64,000 nt of DNA from Ctenosaura bakeri. Its lineage: Eukaryota; Chordata; Lepidosauria; Squamata; Iguanidae. The stretch spans positions 310,001-374,000 of the forward strand of contig CAOLHI010002139.1 of NCBI GenBank assembly GCA_948474755.1, written 5' to 3'. A program made the position numbers and the translations under genes. Below are positions 44,916 to 56,858 of this stretch, one piece after another (within the stretch, counting starts at the first letter, position 1; each line of letters opens with the position of its first letter). A model generated the notes under the pieces. That model was given only the letters and a program-made list of their open reading frames with translations. It did not search any database and was not told where the DNA came from.

Positions 44916-45530
44916 TAGTCGACCTCATGTATAAGTCGAGGGCAGGTTTGGGGGATAAAATTATGGATTTTGATATGACATGTAGATAAGTGAAAGGTCA
45001 TTCCATGAAAAGGGGAAAGCACTAGCACTGCCTCAGGGACCAGCTGCCCCTGGCCACTGTCACCATTGCCATTCTCCTGCCCATGCATACAAACTTTTGC
45101 CACTCAACTCGGAGAAAAGGATAGTTCCATTTTTGATAAAAATTATGGTACAGTATTAACCTTTATCAAAAAAGGAACTATCCCCTTCTCTGAATAGAAT
45201 AGCAAAAAGTGAGAGCTTAGTCTATCCCAGGAGAACCTAAAAGAAGCCCCGACCTCTATTCTCTTGGTGCTTATTTGGGCAGAACCATTGTTTTCCCACA
45301 TAGATACTCAAAAAGATCAGAAGCAGTGGAACAGGACAGAGAATAGAGGCGGGGTGCTATGCTTCTTCTAGTTTCTCCTGGGATGGATTTAGCTCTCACT
45401 TTTTGCTGCTCTACTCAGAGAAACGGATAGTTCCCTTTTTCATAAGAGCTAAGTACTTACATTGACTCATAGATAAATTAGGGTCACATTTTGGACAAAA
45501 AAATTTTAGACTTATATGTGAGTTTGTACA
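44916..45530. mobile_element. Dispersed repeat with long internal fold-back
   Basis: Begins with CTAGTCGACCTCATGTATAA and GTCGAGGGCAGG, and ends with 'gacttatatgtgagtttgtaca', a rough inverse of the start. The interior has two inverted arms, 45163-45265 and 45335-45450, both containing 'gagagcttag.ctatcccaggagaa' or its complement. Family not named; probably a DNA transposon. Confidence 0.55.
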
Positions 45531-45534
45531 GTTA

Positions 45535-46295
45535 TAATAGCAATCTTAATGTTTATATAGCCAAACTGACACCATTCACGTAGAACAGGGAAACCCCAGA
45601 AAGCTCAGGGGAACCTTAAAGTTTGTATAAAGAAAAAAGAAAAAGAAAATAAAAGAAAGAGCATGTCCCTCAAAAGCACAGTTAACATGCTCTTTGTAAT
45701 TTTTCTAGGCTCTGAGACAGACTTTTGTTCTCTCCAGCTAAATATTTTTGATGGAAAAAGCTTAAAGATCATTTTAACTTAAGATACCATGGATCGAATT
45801 GTAGATCTTCTGTATGTGCCCTGCTTCACTGCACTATAGCCTCAAGCTCAGTTGTCACTAGTTCAGTTGCTCTGAGAACCCTGTTAGGATCCTCAGATAA
45901 GAAGTCACTGATGAGACCCAAAGAACAAAGTACAAATAGGTACAATCAGTACCTACTATGGGTACCTCATTAGGTTTGATTCTACAGCAACAGACAGCCA
46001 GGAGAAGATCTTATCAGTAAAATGCCTAGCAACAATGTCATCATATGAGGAATGATAAAGTGAGAATCTCATCAAAACTCAAAATAGCTCGGTTGGATGA
46101 CACTCAGTAGAAATGAAGGTGTGGGAAGGCACAGCCAAAACAGGTGGGATGCAAAAGACATGTGATCAGCACAGTAGCTATGCACACTCATACACAATTC
46201 AGCCAGAATGTGAGGACATCTTATACGCCTTCCTGTCTAGGAAAATCCACTGGCTGGTAAAAGTGGGCAGAGTCAATATAAGTGATTTTAATTGT
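45535..46295. other. No recognised gene or repeat
   Basis: Nothing recognisable. Confidence 0.35.
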
Positions 46296-46297
46296 TT

Positions 46298-46495
46298 CTG
46301 TTGCTTTTGTATGCCTTCAAATCATTTCCTACTTATGGCAACTCTAAGGTGAAACTATCATAGGGTTTTCTGGGAGCTGAGTGTGTGTGATGCTCCCAAG
46401 GCCACCCATTGGGTTTCCATGGTCATGTGGGGAATCAAACCCCTATCTCCAGGGTCACAGTCCAGTGCTCAAACCATCACAGCACACTGGCTCTC
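46298..46495 (-). mobile_element. Sauria-type SINE, minus strand
   Basis: Tail complement TGCCTTCAAATCATTTCCTA, body 'ccattgggtttccatggtcat', head complement AGTCCAGTGCTCAAACCATC. Confidence 0.86.
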
Positions 46496-46695
46496 AGTAT
46501 TTCACTGCCCAAAGGCTTTTCTAGTCAGGGCAAATGTGCTGAGAGATGGTAGTAGCTGTTGCTCATATGCCCCCCTAAAAAAAAAAAAAAAAATCCAGAT
46601 TACAATCTGCTAATTGTGCAATGTTTGGGCTATATCTGCACCTTTTAACAACATTCCAAAGGATTTCATTCCTACCAGAAAGGCAAAAGTTATAG

Positions 46696-46750
46696 TTAGT
46701 GGTGGTGGTGGTGGTTCTTCTTCTTCTTCTTCTTCTTCTTGGTTCTTCTT
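46696..46750. repeat. (GGT)n(TTC)n simple repeat
   Basis: Five GGT units then about nine TTC units. A 17-base A run lies just before, at about 46577. Confidence 0.9.
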
Positions 46751-46899
46751 CACATTACACAATTATAACACTTTTGAATTTGTAATCTTGAACTTCTGTG
46801 GCTCTATCATATGGAATGCAGGGATGCCTAGTTTAGTGAGTTATTTAGAATTATCTGCTCAAGTGCCTCTCCAACCAACAAACCCTTGGATTCTTTATG

Positions 46900-47140
46900 A
46901 TGCAGCCATGGCAGAACCCTTCCATATCACACAGTTTTATCATTATGATTCCACTAAGTGTCATGGTTTCAGCCTGTGGCATCATAGGATTTGCAATTTA
47001 AGGAAGGGTACGTAGAATTCCCTGCCACATACCTTTCAAGCCTCATCAAACTACAAATTTCAGGATTCCATAGGAAAGACCAATGATAGTTAAAATGGAA
47101 TCATACTGCTGTAATTTTATAGTGTGAAGTGGCCTGCAGT
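46900..47140. mobile_element. Degraded palindromic MITE
   Basis: 'ttatgattccactaagtgtcatgg' at the left and 'aactacaaatttcaggattccatagg ... aaatggaatcatactgctgtaattttatagtg' at the right match, with divergence, the MITE at 55213-55432. Confidence 0.5.
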
Positions 47141-48900
47141 TCAAGTGGGATAAAAGTGTGAAAACTGTAGAATGTGAAAGAGGTCCTCACATGAACTGTG
47201 GCAACTGAAACAGGTATATGCAATCCATCCCTATTTCCATGATGCCTCCACTTTCTTTTCTGTTTCCCTTCTCCCAAATGCCTCCTTTCAATGTTTTTAT
47301 TTTTTTAAAAAACCTACAAAAAAATTCTTAGCAATACAGAAGTAGGCTTCTGTGCTACAAAAAAAATCAACTTCCAACATGTACACACTAGTCAATTTCA
47401 GCTTGGGTTGCAGCTATAAGATTGGTGGGATGTCTATGTTTGCTTTCCTGCAGCAAGACACCCTCCACCCACATTCACACACTGAACTGGTGCAGTGGAG
47501 GACACTCTCTAGAGAAAGGGTGCACATGGTTGTTTATTGGAGAGAAGTGATCTTGCTCCAAGGAAACAAAGACAACAATAGCACCATGACTGTTTATGAC
47601 AGCTTCACCTTAGGGTCACTATAAGTAGGAAAGGAGTTGAAGGCACACAACAACACAGTCTTTTAAAGAGAGAACAATACTTCTATCAGTATTTCCAAGA
47701 CCCTAAACCTTGTTGCTATCAGAAAGGCTTTTACTGCCCTCTGTCTTCCAGCAATGCCACCAGCTCATCTGGAGGGATTCCTTATAAATGGATTCCTTAT
47801 ACACAGTGACTATGTATTTGTGGCTCAGAGGAGGTGCAAAACTTAGTTCACTGTTAATTGCACTGCCCATTATATAGTGACCCCAAGACACATTTCTGGA
47901 GAGTCCTCTGTAGAGTGAGGGCAGGCTGGATGATGCCTGATATTATTTGTGACCTGTTGGCTGACCATTCTGAATCCATTACACTCAACGTTTCCATCTT
48001 TGCAGTCGTAGCTCAAAAGATTTGCTGCAAGTTCCTGAAAGCATCAGCAGTGAATTGCAAAAATTACTAGCAGTTACTGCAGCTGTTGTTACTATTGTGA
48101 GTCCAACATCTCTTCCCTTTTTACCTTCTTTGTGATTGCTGTGTTTAATATAATTATATCAGTAGTACATGATTGTTGTACTGAATACACTGTTTATTAG
48201 AATGTTTTGTAATAGACAAATAGAATTATCTATCTATAATTTTTTTTAAAAAAATAAGGAAGTGCTGAAGGAGAAACAGAAGGAGATGTGAAGACTGCAA
48301 CAATTTGGAAACACATCTGAGGGATTTGAGGCTTTTAGATAAACTAATTCAAACTAATGTTATAACCAAGACACCCACAAATGAACCAAAAGTGCACCAT
48401 TTTTCTGTTTATGCTTTTTGAAAGAAAAATCAGAAAAGGAATTTGGATGGGGAAGGAACAAGAAGTGGTATCTATTGGTCCAATATAAATCTTCACAAAT
48501 CACAACTGTGAAGGAGCCCTTGGACAGAGATGTCTGCAGCCTTCCAGAGGCTCATGGGTTTGCAACGAACAGGAAATCTGATCAGCATAGCCAGTGGTGA
48601 GAGATGGTGCAAGCTATAACGCAACAACATCTGCAGGTTTCCCATCTCTGGTGTAGGAAGCTGGTGTTTCAGCCTTCAAATTCAGCAACTCATCACACAG
48701 GGCAACTGCAAACAAATCCTCAGGTGAGCCCAAATTCCCAGACTGTTAGTCCTGACAGTGTGGTACTAATCATAGCTTTTTAGGGATTTCAGCGGAGGAA
48801 ATGGTTAGTGGGGAAAAGTTTACAGATATTGTCTTTGACCTATCCCTCTCAGCCACAGCTGCTTTGAGTTAAAATTAAACTATAAAGAAGTCCCAGTTAT
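47140..48900. other. Largely unrecognised
   Basis: Contains only a SINE tail fragment at 47605-47655 (CACCTTAGGGTCACTATAAG, then GAGTTGAAGGCACACAACAA). The rest shows nothing. Confidence 0.4.
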
Positions 48901-48905
48901 GCCTC

Positions 48906-49803
48906 TGTTACCCTGTTTACTGGGGGTCCCACAAGGGACACCAAAGTGCGCTCTCAAAATATCAAAAGGTGGGGGAAATTAGCACAGAGCACAAGTTAGC
49001 AAAGCGAGAGGCAGGGCAACGCAGCGGAATCTTTTACCCAATGTCTACAGGGTCAGGCCAAGCCAAGAAGCAAACCGGAGTTTAAGAATAATTGTGATCT
49101 TTATTAAAATACATACAAGCAGTGTATGCAACACTCACACAGATAACTATGGAAAAATAAAGGGTTGAGTGGGACAGAGGCAATTTTAAGAGGGATTGTT
49201 GATTTGGGTGATACTACACCTGTCCTGGAGCCCGGGTAGATCACTGTGAAGGTTCGAAGGTGCGTAGTCTCAGCATGTGGGACTGAGGGGACAGCTCGCC
49301 AAACCAAGTGGCAGCAAGGTGGGATGGAAGTCCGGAGTGATCCGAGAAAGGTCTCGGAATCAAGCGTTTTTATAGAGAGAATATATCCATAGGCCAGTCC
49401 GTACTTAAGGAAAAACAATGAGTTTGGGGCTGGAGACAAAGCCTCCGAAAGGTCAGAATTTAGCATGATTGAGTTAAGTCTGAATTGACAAAGAAATAGA
49501 CAGTATGCAAATGCACAGTGCTTGACAGTTGAGAATTCAGCTTGCCAAGTTGCCTGCTCGGGGCAGGGAGTTCTTTGTGAGCAGTGTGCATAATAGCGTG
49601 TTTGCTGAGAGGTCTCTTAAAGCATCGGGACGGCTATGTTTGGCCAGCCTGTATTGTTTAGAATATTGCAGCAATTATCGGTCGTGCCTGTCTTGTGAGT
49701 TTGTCTGGTGGCCTCGCAGACACGTGGAGAGAGGTGGTGGAAGAAAGCCGAATTATTGATATTAAAATGATATCTGACATCCCTTGGGGCAATGGCAATA
49801 ACA
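48906..49803 (-). repeat. Solo LTR, family A copy 4, minus strand, TSD CCTC
   Basis: 898 bp with CCTC at 48902-48905 and 49804-49807. On the + strand it reads TGTTACCCTG ... GGCAATAACA, i.e. the reverse complement of TGTTATTGCC ... CAGGGTAACA. Complement landmarks: TTTATT (about 49099, polyadenylation signal), TTTTTATAGAG (about 49365, TATA) and CACGTGG (about 49720). The only family A copy in reverse orientation. Confidence 0.92.
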
Positions 49804-49809
49804 CCTCCT

Positions 49810-50985
49810 TCCTAGACCTCAGATACTTTGTCCACTATCATAGCAAGGGCTTTTAAATGAGCTCTCCAATGTGCTAGATCACACTGGGTCCTTTTTTCCC
49901 AGTGTCTGCACTCTGGCCTTCTCTTTGCACAGCTCCTCTGAACCGCTAAGAGAAGGCTCTGCCATAGGGATGGAGAAACTCTACTGCTCCCTGTATATCT
50001 TGGACTTCAGCTCCCAGGTGCTAACAGTTGACAACTTTTGCATGCCTGTACTCCCTGACTGCTAATTTATATTATGGTGATTTCCTGTTTGCTTGTTCTT
50101 TCACTCTCTTCCTACACCATTCTAACCCATCACCTTTTTTCATCTTCTCTCCTTCCTTCTCCACTGTTAGACCATATAGACCATTATATTATGAACAAAT
50201 GTTGTAAGTACATAGTTTGAAATGTTTCACAAAGAAGCCTATCCCTATTTCTTTTCTCAAATACAGCCTGTGTGTGTACAGGAAAATGAGCAAGGCACTG
50301 GTTCATGTTCTGCTCCTGCCTTGCCAATTGCTTACCGGTACTTCATTTTGAGAGATCCACAGCTACCTCACATATGTCCCAGCACTAGAAGCCCAGCATT
50401 AGAAGCTATTATCTAGTATGGCCAAGGGAAAAGGATTGCAGATGTTGTAGTTTGAAACTCCTGGAGGGCTAAGGCTTCCCTTTCCCCATACCTGCTCTTG
50501 GATGAAGGCAGCATTCTGCAAAAACCAACAATTCATCCCCACTTTCTATTTTTTCAAAGTTTTTATTAAGCATATCACATGCATAAATAATATAAAATTG
50601 TAACATAAACAATATAAAACACTACATAAAATTAATGACAAATGGTAAACCCATATATATATATATATATGAATTCAACTATAATTAACTAACAAAAACT
50701 ACAAATATTTTAAAGTTGGTTCCCACCCTTGTTGCAAACAGCTCCCAAATAATTATACTTAACTCATAAGTCAACACATACAGTCTGGAAGAAGTAATTC
50801 CTTCTTCAGACCACCCTTAGTGAAACTTATTTAAGAGAATTTTTTTCCTTCACTCCATTCCAGTTCTCTGTGTAGTGAGAAGTTCCAGGGCACAGGACCG
50901 GTTAGGTTTCTTTCAGAACCACCAGTGGTCATGGGTTGAGCAGGAGAACAACTCATCATACCATCACCATACCATACCAACATCT
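49810..50985. other. No recognised gene or repeat
   Basis: A short (TA)n run at 50655-50670 only. Confidence 0.4.
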
Positions 50986-50989
50986 CATC

Positions 50990-51172
50990 ATACTGTGTCC
51001 TAGTCTCCAGAGCAGTAGAAAACAAACTTGCTCCATCTTCAACATGACATCCCTTCAAATATTTAAACATGGCTATCAGGTTACCTCTTGACCTTCTTTT
51101 CATCCAGCTAACACACGTAGTTCCTTAAGCTGCTTCTCATAAGGCATGGTTTCCAGACCCTTCACCCAAACT
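50990..51172 (-). mobile_element. CR1 LINE fragment
   Basis: 'gtcctagtctccagagcagtagaaaac' and 'catcccttcaaatatttaaacatggctat' match the CR1 3' region. Truncated at both sides; the true 3' tail is missing. Confidence 0.8.
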
Positions 51173-51266
51173 TATGAATTTCCAGACCAGAAACACAAAC
51201 CATTTACTGGACAAGTGAAAACGTGTGAGCAAAGAATGAGGTTTAAAATATTTCCTGAGCAGGAGA

Positions 51267-51492
51267 GTACAGCCAGCGTGGTGTAGTGGTTTGAGCATAT
51301 AACTTTATAGAGAGAGAGTATAACTCTGGAGACTAGGGTTTGATTCTCCACTCAGCCATCGAAACCAACTGGGTGACCTTGGGCGTGTAACATACTCTCA
51401 ACCCCAGAAGACCCTGTGATAGGTTTGCCTTAGGATTGCCCTGAGTCAGGAACAATTTGAAGGCACATCATTACCACCACTGCCACCACAAT
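51267..51492 (+). mobile_element. Sauria-type SINE with a small internal insertion
   Basis: CAGCGTGGTGTAGTGGTTTG head, then a GAGAGAGAG insert, the body 'cagccatcgaaaccaactgggtgac' and tail GATTGCCCTGAGTCAGGAAC. Confidence 0.85.
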
Positions 51493-51777
51493 AAGCATAG
51501 AGTAGAAAAATACAGATAATATTATAAGGTATATGTGTCTTTTGATACCCAGAGGGGTTTTGGTCTTTGTGCCACACTAATTTTCCCTGTTACTTATTAC
51601 AGTGCCTGAAAAGTAACCTGTTGCTGTTCCTCATTACTGTCTGAATTGTGTGTAATCTTGACAATAAAGCCCTAGCATAGAACTGGTGTAAGCTGGAGTT
51701 GTCTTGAAACCAAACAACAACAAGAAATTTCTGGAGAAAAGGTGAGATAAAAATCAAATTATATTCCATTATATCAA

Positions 51778-51905
51778 AGAGCTGACGTGATATAGTGTTT
51801 TGAGCAAGGGACTATGATTCTGCAGATTGCAGTTCAAACCTCCACACAACCACGGAAGTGCCCTGAGTGATCTTAGGCAAGTCACACTCTCTCAGTCTCA
51901 GAAGT
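51778..51905 (+). mobile_element. Sauria-type SINE, 3' truncated
   Basis: GAGCTGACGTGATATAGTGT head and 'ttaggcaagtcacactctctcagtctcag' body. The BovB-like tail is missing. Confidence 0.75.
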
Positions 51906-51909
51906 AGAC

Positions 51910-53280
51910 AAATTTGCTGGAGGAGGAGGAGAGGAAGGAAGTTGTCCAGGATGTAGGGACACAACTTCCCTCCTTGCCCTAGGTGCTGTTTAGGCTAGAT
52001 ACGTCTCTGTATATTACATTAAGAATCAACCATTAAACCTATAATTCAAATACCAAACATAAACACTAGCAAATGCAAACAGTTTTTGCTGATTAGAGAT
52101 TACATTTTCATTCCTTTTTTCCAGAAAAAAAAACATACTCCCCACCTTTAGCACCTTCACAAACACTGCAGGCAGTGGAGCACTGCAGGCACTGAAGATT
52201 CTGGCAGTACACTGCAGGCAGTGGTGCACTGCAGGCACTGGAGGTAGACTAGTGTAAATAGGAGCTTTGGATAAATTAACCTGATTAAACACACCTATAT
52301 TCCATGCAGCCTTGGTCTCATGCAACTCAGATTTCAGTGTCAAAAGTCAGATCCAAGAATTGCCATTTGTCCCAGACCCAGACCTCAGTTCTGAGTCAAG
52401 TGCTCACACTCAGGCTGGGAGGAATTAAGTTCTTTTTGGGGTGAGGAGAAGGCATGTTCCTCTGGAGCAATTAGAGAATTTGCCTTCTGTGGGAATCAGG
52501 AAATATGGCCAGAGGCCACCTGGCTACTCCATCCACTCTGGGCTAAGAGCCAGCACTGGGAAAGCAGCCCTGAGAGGAATCAGGAGGGTCAACAGTACAA
52601 AATGACCTTATTGAGAATGACATGCCCTAGGAATTGTGCCCTAGCAAACAGCCCAAAGACCTTGCAGGACCTAGATAGGACAAATCCAGTGACTGAAGGA
52701 AAAGATGGATCTGGTTCTGCCAGTAGTGAGTGATCTGTAGCAGCTTAGCAAGGAACTCCCAATTGCTTTAACAGCAGCAGTGCCAGATATACACATAAAT
52801 TAAATAAGCTGTAGTACAAGGCAAAAAATTATGATGGCTCTGGTCTAAATACAGTACAATAATATTTTAAACTAAAGGTTGAGTGATTTTTACATCATTG
52901 TTACAATAAAACACACTCTTTGGTAATGCTGTGGAGACTGTTATACCTGAAATAGTTAAGCCTCAGAATATCTTAATCAGAATATTAATAGCAACAACAA
53001 TATATCTGAAATTAAGAGAATTTAGATTAATTGGGGAAGGCTAAGAGTTTTGTTCAGTTTTGGACTCAGAATAGACTAGATCTGCCTTTCACACTAAGTT
53101 ATAGTGGATGGATCTTGAGGCTCCAATAAAAGCACAGAAACCCGCAGCCTGCCCACCCAAATTCAAATGAGTACAATTGATGGGATGAATCCTGCAGGAT
53201 CTCTTCTTCCCCACATGCTTTTGCTGTACCAACACGAAGGCCAGAAAAGGTGCTCCACATGTGAATTCATGTGGATGGGT
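51910..53280. other. No gene recognised; short tandem unit
   Basis: 52166-52245 has imperfect tandem copies of CACTGCAGGCAGTGGAGCAC. Otherwise nothing recognisable. Confidence 0.4.
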
Positions 53281-53284
53281 ATAT

Positions 53285-53495
53285 GTGCCTTAAGCTGCCT
53301 GTCAACTTAAGGTGACCCCATTAATTTTACAGGGTTTTCTTAGGCAAGGAATACTCAGAGGTGGTTTTGCCAGTCCCTTTCTCTGAAATACGGCCTACAG
53401 GTCCTGGCATTTGTTGATGGTCTCCCATCCAAATAGCAAGCAGAGCTGACCCTACTTAGCTTCCAAAATCATATGGGATCTGGTGTCTTAATGGT
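53285..53495 (-). mobile_element. 5S rRNA-derived SINE
   Basis: The minus strand begins with 5S rRNA-like sequence: GATCCCATATGATTTTGGAA, GCTAAGTAGGGTCAG and TATTTGGATGGGAGACC, matching the 5S internal promoter region (GATCTCG..AGCTAAGCAGGGTCGGGC ... TTGGATGGGAGACC). The 3' part ends with a BovB-like tail, complement GCTGCCTGTCAACTTAAGGT. 5S-headed SINEs are established in squamates. It is not a functional 5S gene. Confidence 0.85.
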
Positions 53496-53580
53496 CTACA
53501 GGCCCTTGCAAATTCATGCCAGACCCTTAATTTGCCATGGAAAGCTCTGGAGAGGGGAGCACAATATGGCTGAAATAATA

Positions 53581-53790
53581 AGGAGGACCCAGCATGGTGT
53601 AGTGGTTTGAGCAATGGACTATGACCCTGGAGACCAAGGTTCAATTCCCCATTCAGTCATAGAAACCCAGTGGGTGAAGCTGGGCATGCCACACACTCTC
53701 AGCCCCCCAGAATGGACTCAGAATTAGAGTCAGAAAAGACGTGAAGGCACACAACAGCATCATCATTATCATCATCAACAACAACAACAG
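53581..53790 (+). mobile_element. Sauria-type SINE
   Basis: CCCAGCATGGTGTAGTGGTT head with 'gagcaatggactatgaccctggag', body and tail TTAGAGTCAGAAAAGACGTG, then CATCATCA and CAACAACAACAA simple sequence. Confidence 0.87.
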
Positions 53791-54192
53791 GATGCAAAGC
53801 TTATGGCTTTCCTGCATCTCCTCTCCCACAACATTCACCCTAGAGTTGAGTATTGGTGTTGCAGCACCTTCAGACAAGACTGGCAGATTTATTTTGGCAC
53901 AGTCTCTCCTGGACAGAGCCATGGAGTATTATCCTTAGTTGACCAATAAATATTTACTCATGGCTTTGGGGTGGAGAGGGAAGGTAAACAGCAAGACAAA
54001 GAGGCAATGGCATGCAAAAGATAAAAGAAAACAGTTAAGTATACTGCTTAGAGGTCAAACCACACAGCTTCAGCCATGAAACCCACCCGGGCACCAGCCT
54101 TATGTGCACTTACCTGAGAATTAACTGCATTGAATCTAGTGAAATTCAGTTCTGTACAGACATGTAGAAGACTTCACAGCTAGACTTCTTGT

Positions 54193-54381
54193 TCTTACAT
54201 GCCTTCAAGTCATTTCTAGCTATGGCAACCTTAAGGTGAACCTATTATGGGGTTTTCTGCGGCTGAGAATATATGATGTGCCCAAGGTCGTCCAGTCAGC
54301 TGCCACAACTGAGTGGGGAATCTAATCCTGGTCTCTAGGGTCATCATCCAATGCTCAAACCACTAGACCATGCTTGCTCCC
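54193..54381 (-). mobile_element. Sauria-type SINE, minus strand
   Basis: TGCCTTCAAGTCATTTCTAG tail complement and AATGCTCAAACCACTAGACC head complement. Confidence 0.86.
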
Positions 54382-54384
54382 AAC

Positions 54385-55200
54385 TATAGATTAACCTCAC
54401 TTTAAACACTCAGTGGTTGGAATCATGTTGTTAGTTCCAAATAAAGTAAATCCATTGAATAAAACTGTTGAATGGTGAGTCAACACAGACAGGTAAACCC
54501 AACTGATTTAATGGACTACTCCAGCCAAGACTATCAATTGGATTTATACCAGTGTTTCCCATTTCATTGGGTTGTTGTAACTATACAGTGGTGGAAAAAC
54601 CATCTAGAGTCTTATCTCAGATCCACACAAGTGGCACAAAAAGTAATAACTTAATAAAGAAGAATGAGAGAAAAACCATGATTGCTATGCCAGGGCATGC
54701 TTGTTATATTTTTTAGTTATATTTACAGGTATAGCTCAGATAACAGAGTAGCTCTGCTTCTGGGCACAACTTCTTTAAGAGAAACATTTGTAGAAATAAA
54801 ACAGAAAAAATAGGGATAGGTTCCTACATCACTGAAAATAAGAGCAGTGCAACATAAACCTATGGCTTTTAACATGCTGAGATTAAGTGCTAAGACATGC
54901 TCATCTGCTTTCCCTTTCCTCTCTGTTTTGCTGTTCATGTACACTCAGCAGGGGATTCTCAAAGGAGTTTCTATTTACCTTACCTGTTGCAGATAGGCAC
55001 ACATGTCTACTGTAGTATCAGCTGGAGCCAAATCCCCTGCTTTCCTAGCTCAACCTTGACTGCATTGTTTGCTGCAGACAGGCTGCTGCAGCCCAACACT
55101 GATGTCTGTGTTTCTCCAGCCCCCCTTCACCATTTTTCTAGTCCAATGTTACTTTAAAAAATTCTAGCTGGACAGGGAATACGGAAGAAAAGATGGGCTT
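54385..55200. other. No recognised gene or repeat
   Basis: Nothing recognisable. Confidence 0.35.
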
Positions 55201-55212
55201 TGGGTGACCATA

Positions 55213-55432
55213 AAGAGACTTTGGGCCTTTCCTCACTACATTATGCTACTGCTGTTATTCCACATTCAACATCCTGTGGAATTCTGGGGTTTGTAGCTTA
55301 CTGAGGCCAAAGAGCTCTCTGGCTGAGAATTCTAAATGCCTCTCCATGAACTACAAACCCCAGAATTCCACAGGGTGCTGAAAGTGGAATAATAGCACTA
55401 TAATAGTGTAGTGCAGAAAGACCCTTTGTAAA
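55213..55432. mobile_element. Palindromic MITE with near-full-length inverted arms
   Basis: Left arm about 55213-55305 (GGGCCTTTCCTCACTACATT ... CCTGTGGAATTCTGGGGTTT) pairs with right arm about 55340-55432 (AAACCCCAGAATTCCACAGG ... AGTGTAGTGCAGAAAGACCC). Only about 35 bp lies between. The left arm of another copy is at 63846-64000. Confidence 0.82.
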
Positions 55433-55478
55433 AAGGAGTGTTGTTCTCAGGGGCTTTATTAATTGAGGTATGACTGTA

Positions 55479-55937
55479 CAGTTGGCCCTCCACATTTTCA
55501 GGTTTGACTTTCATGGATTTGATTATTTGCAAGTTTATTTGACCCCTGAACCCCTACCTCAGGTGCTTTGTTTCCAGGAGAACCTTCTTCTTGGCAGTTC
55601 CAATCAGACCACCCAGCCTTTTTGAAAAAACACCTCTGGTCCTCCTCCTCCTCATCCACCTGCCACTGCCTGGCCACCTAAGGATTTCTGGCAACCCAAT
55701 TTCTCAGCACAACAAACCCTCTCCCATTGCCCCCCCCCATACACACAGGGAAGGAGATGGGCAAGAGAGCTACCATGACAACCCACCCCCTTTCCCTCTC
55801 CTTTCTTAGTTTGGATCCTAGGTGCCAGTTCTCCCCACCATGTCTCAGCCCCCTTCCCACAGACACACATTTTGATATTTTTCCACTTACACAGGGGTCC
55901 TCTGCCCCCAACCCTAGAGAATGTGTAGGGTCAACTG
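55479..55937. mobile_element. Tigger/pogo-like MITE
   Basis: CAGTTGGCCCTCCACATTTT at left after TA; right end ATGTGTAGGGTCAACTG. The right TA has mutated to TG. The interior matches the 38251 copy ('ctggtcctcctcctcctc', 'ttttgatatttt'). Confidence 0.8.
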
Positions 55938-56174
55938 TGCCAGTCTAATTTAGGGCACTGGGGAATCATTTTGTTGCCGTTGCCATTGAATAATTGGACA
56001 GCAGATGCATCCTAATGTTTTGCAAATCTCTTGAATCCTGCCAGAATATCCAGAGCTGCCTCCTGCCTATCCTATTTATAGGAGCACTATCAAAGGCACA
56101 TAGCATGTACAAGCAATTAGGTGCTCTCGAGATGATTGGACTAAAGCTCCCATATGCCCCAGCCAACAGCAGCA

Positions 56175-56363
56175 GATAGGAGGGAGGGAGGAAGCATGGG
56201 GCCAGCATGCCAACCCCTTCCTTTCCTTGACCTGGATGCCCATTCTCGCCACCATGCCTCAGCCCCCTTGCCACAGAAGCACAGACACTTATTGTGATAT
56301 TTGTGGTTTTCCACTTTTGCAAATGCCCTGCGCCCCTAACCTTAGCAAATGTGGAGGGCCAAC
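56175..56363. mobile_element. Tigger/pogo-like MITE, right half
   Basis: 'ccaccatgcctcagcccccttgccacag' and the end AAATGTGGAGGGCCAACT, matching the copy at 55479. The left end is absent. Confidence 0.65.
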
Positions 56364-56566
56364 TCTATATCTTTTCTCCAAAGTGCTCAAAGCAGAATAT
56401 AGGACTGTCCCTTTTCTCATTTTTGTCTGAGAACAGCCCTGAGAGGTAGGTTAGATGCAGCAACAGTGCAGAGCCCACAGTCTTGTGGTGAGTGTCCTGG
56501 TCAAGTTCAGGTCTGCATCTCCCTAGTCCTATTCTAATGCTCCAACTATCACAACCCCACTGAGTA

Positions 56567-56815
56567 GCTTGTTGCTGTGTGCCTTCAAGTCATTTCCAGC
56601 TTATGACAACCCTAAGGCAAACCTCTCACATAGTTTTCCTGGCAAGATATTGCTCAGAGGAGGTTTGCTTTTTGCCTTCTTTTGAGGTTGAGAGTGTGAC
56701 TTGCCCAGGATCCCCTAGTGGATTTCCATAGCTGAGGAGGGAATCAAGCCCCGGTCTCCAGAGTCCTGGTCCAACATTCAGACCACCATGTCAAATACAC
56801 CCTGCTGGCTCTCTC
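56567..56815 (-). mobile_element. Sauria-type SINE, long form, minus strand
   Basis: Retains the central segment 'cctggcaagatattgctcagaggaggtttgc' that the other copies have lost, so it is the most complete copy here. Tail complement GCCTTCAAGTCATTTCCAGC. Confidence 0.88.
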
Positions 56816-56858
56816 TTGGCTAGCTACTTATGGTGCTGCTGTTACACTTTTGGCAGTA

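Noticed and set aside
53440..53495. 5S rRNA gene
   Set aside because: Only part of 5S is present, diverged, and fused to a SINE tail.
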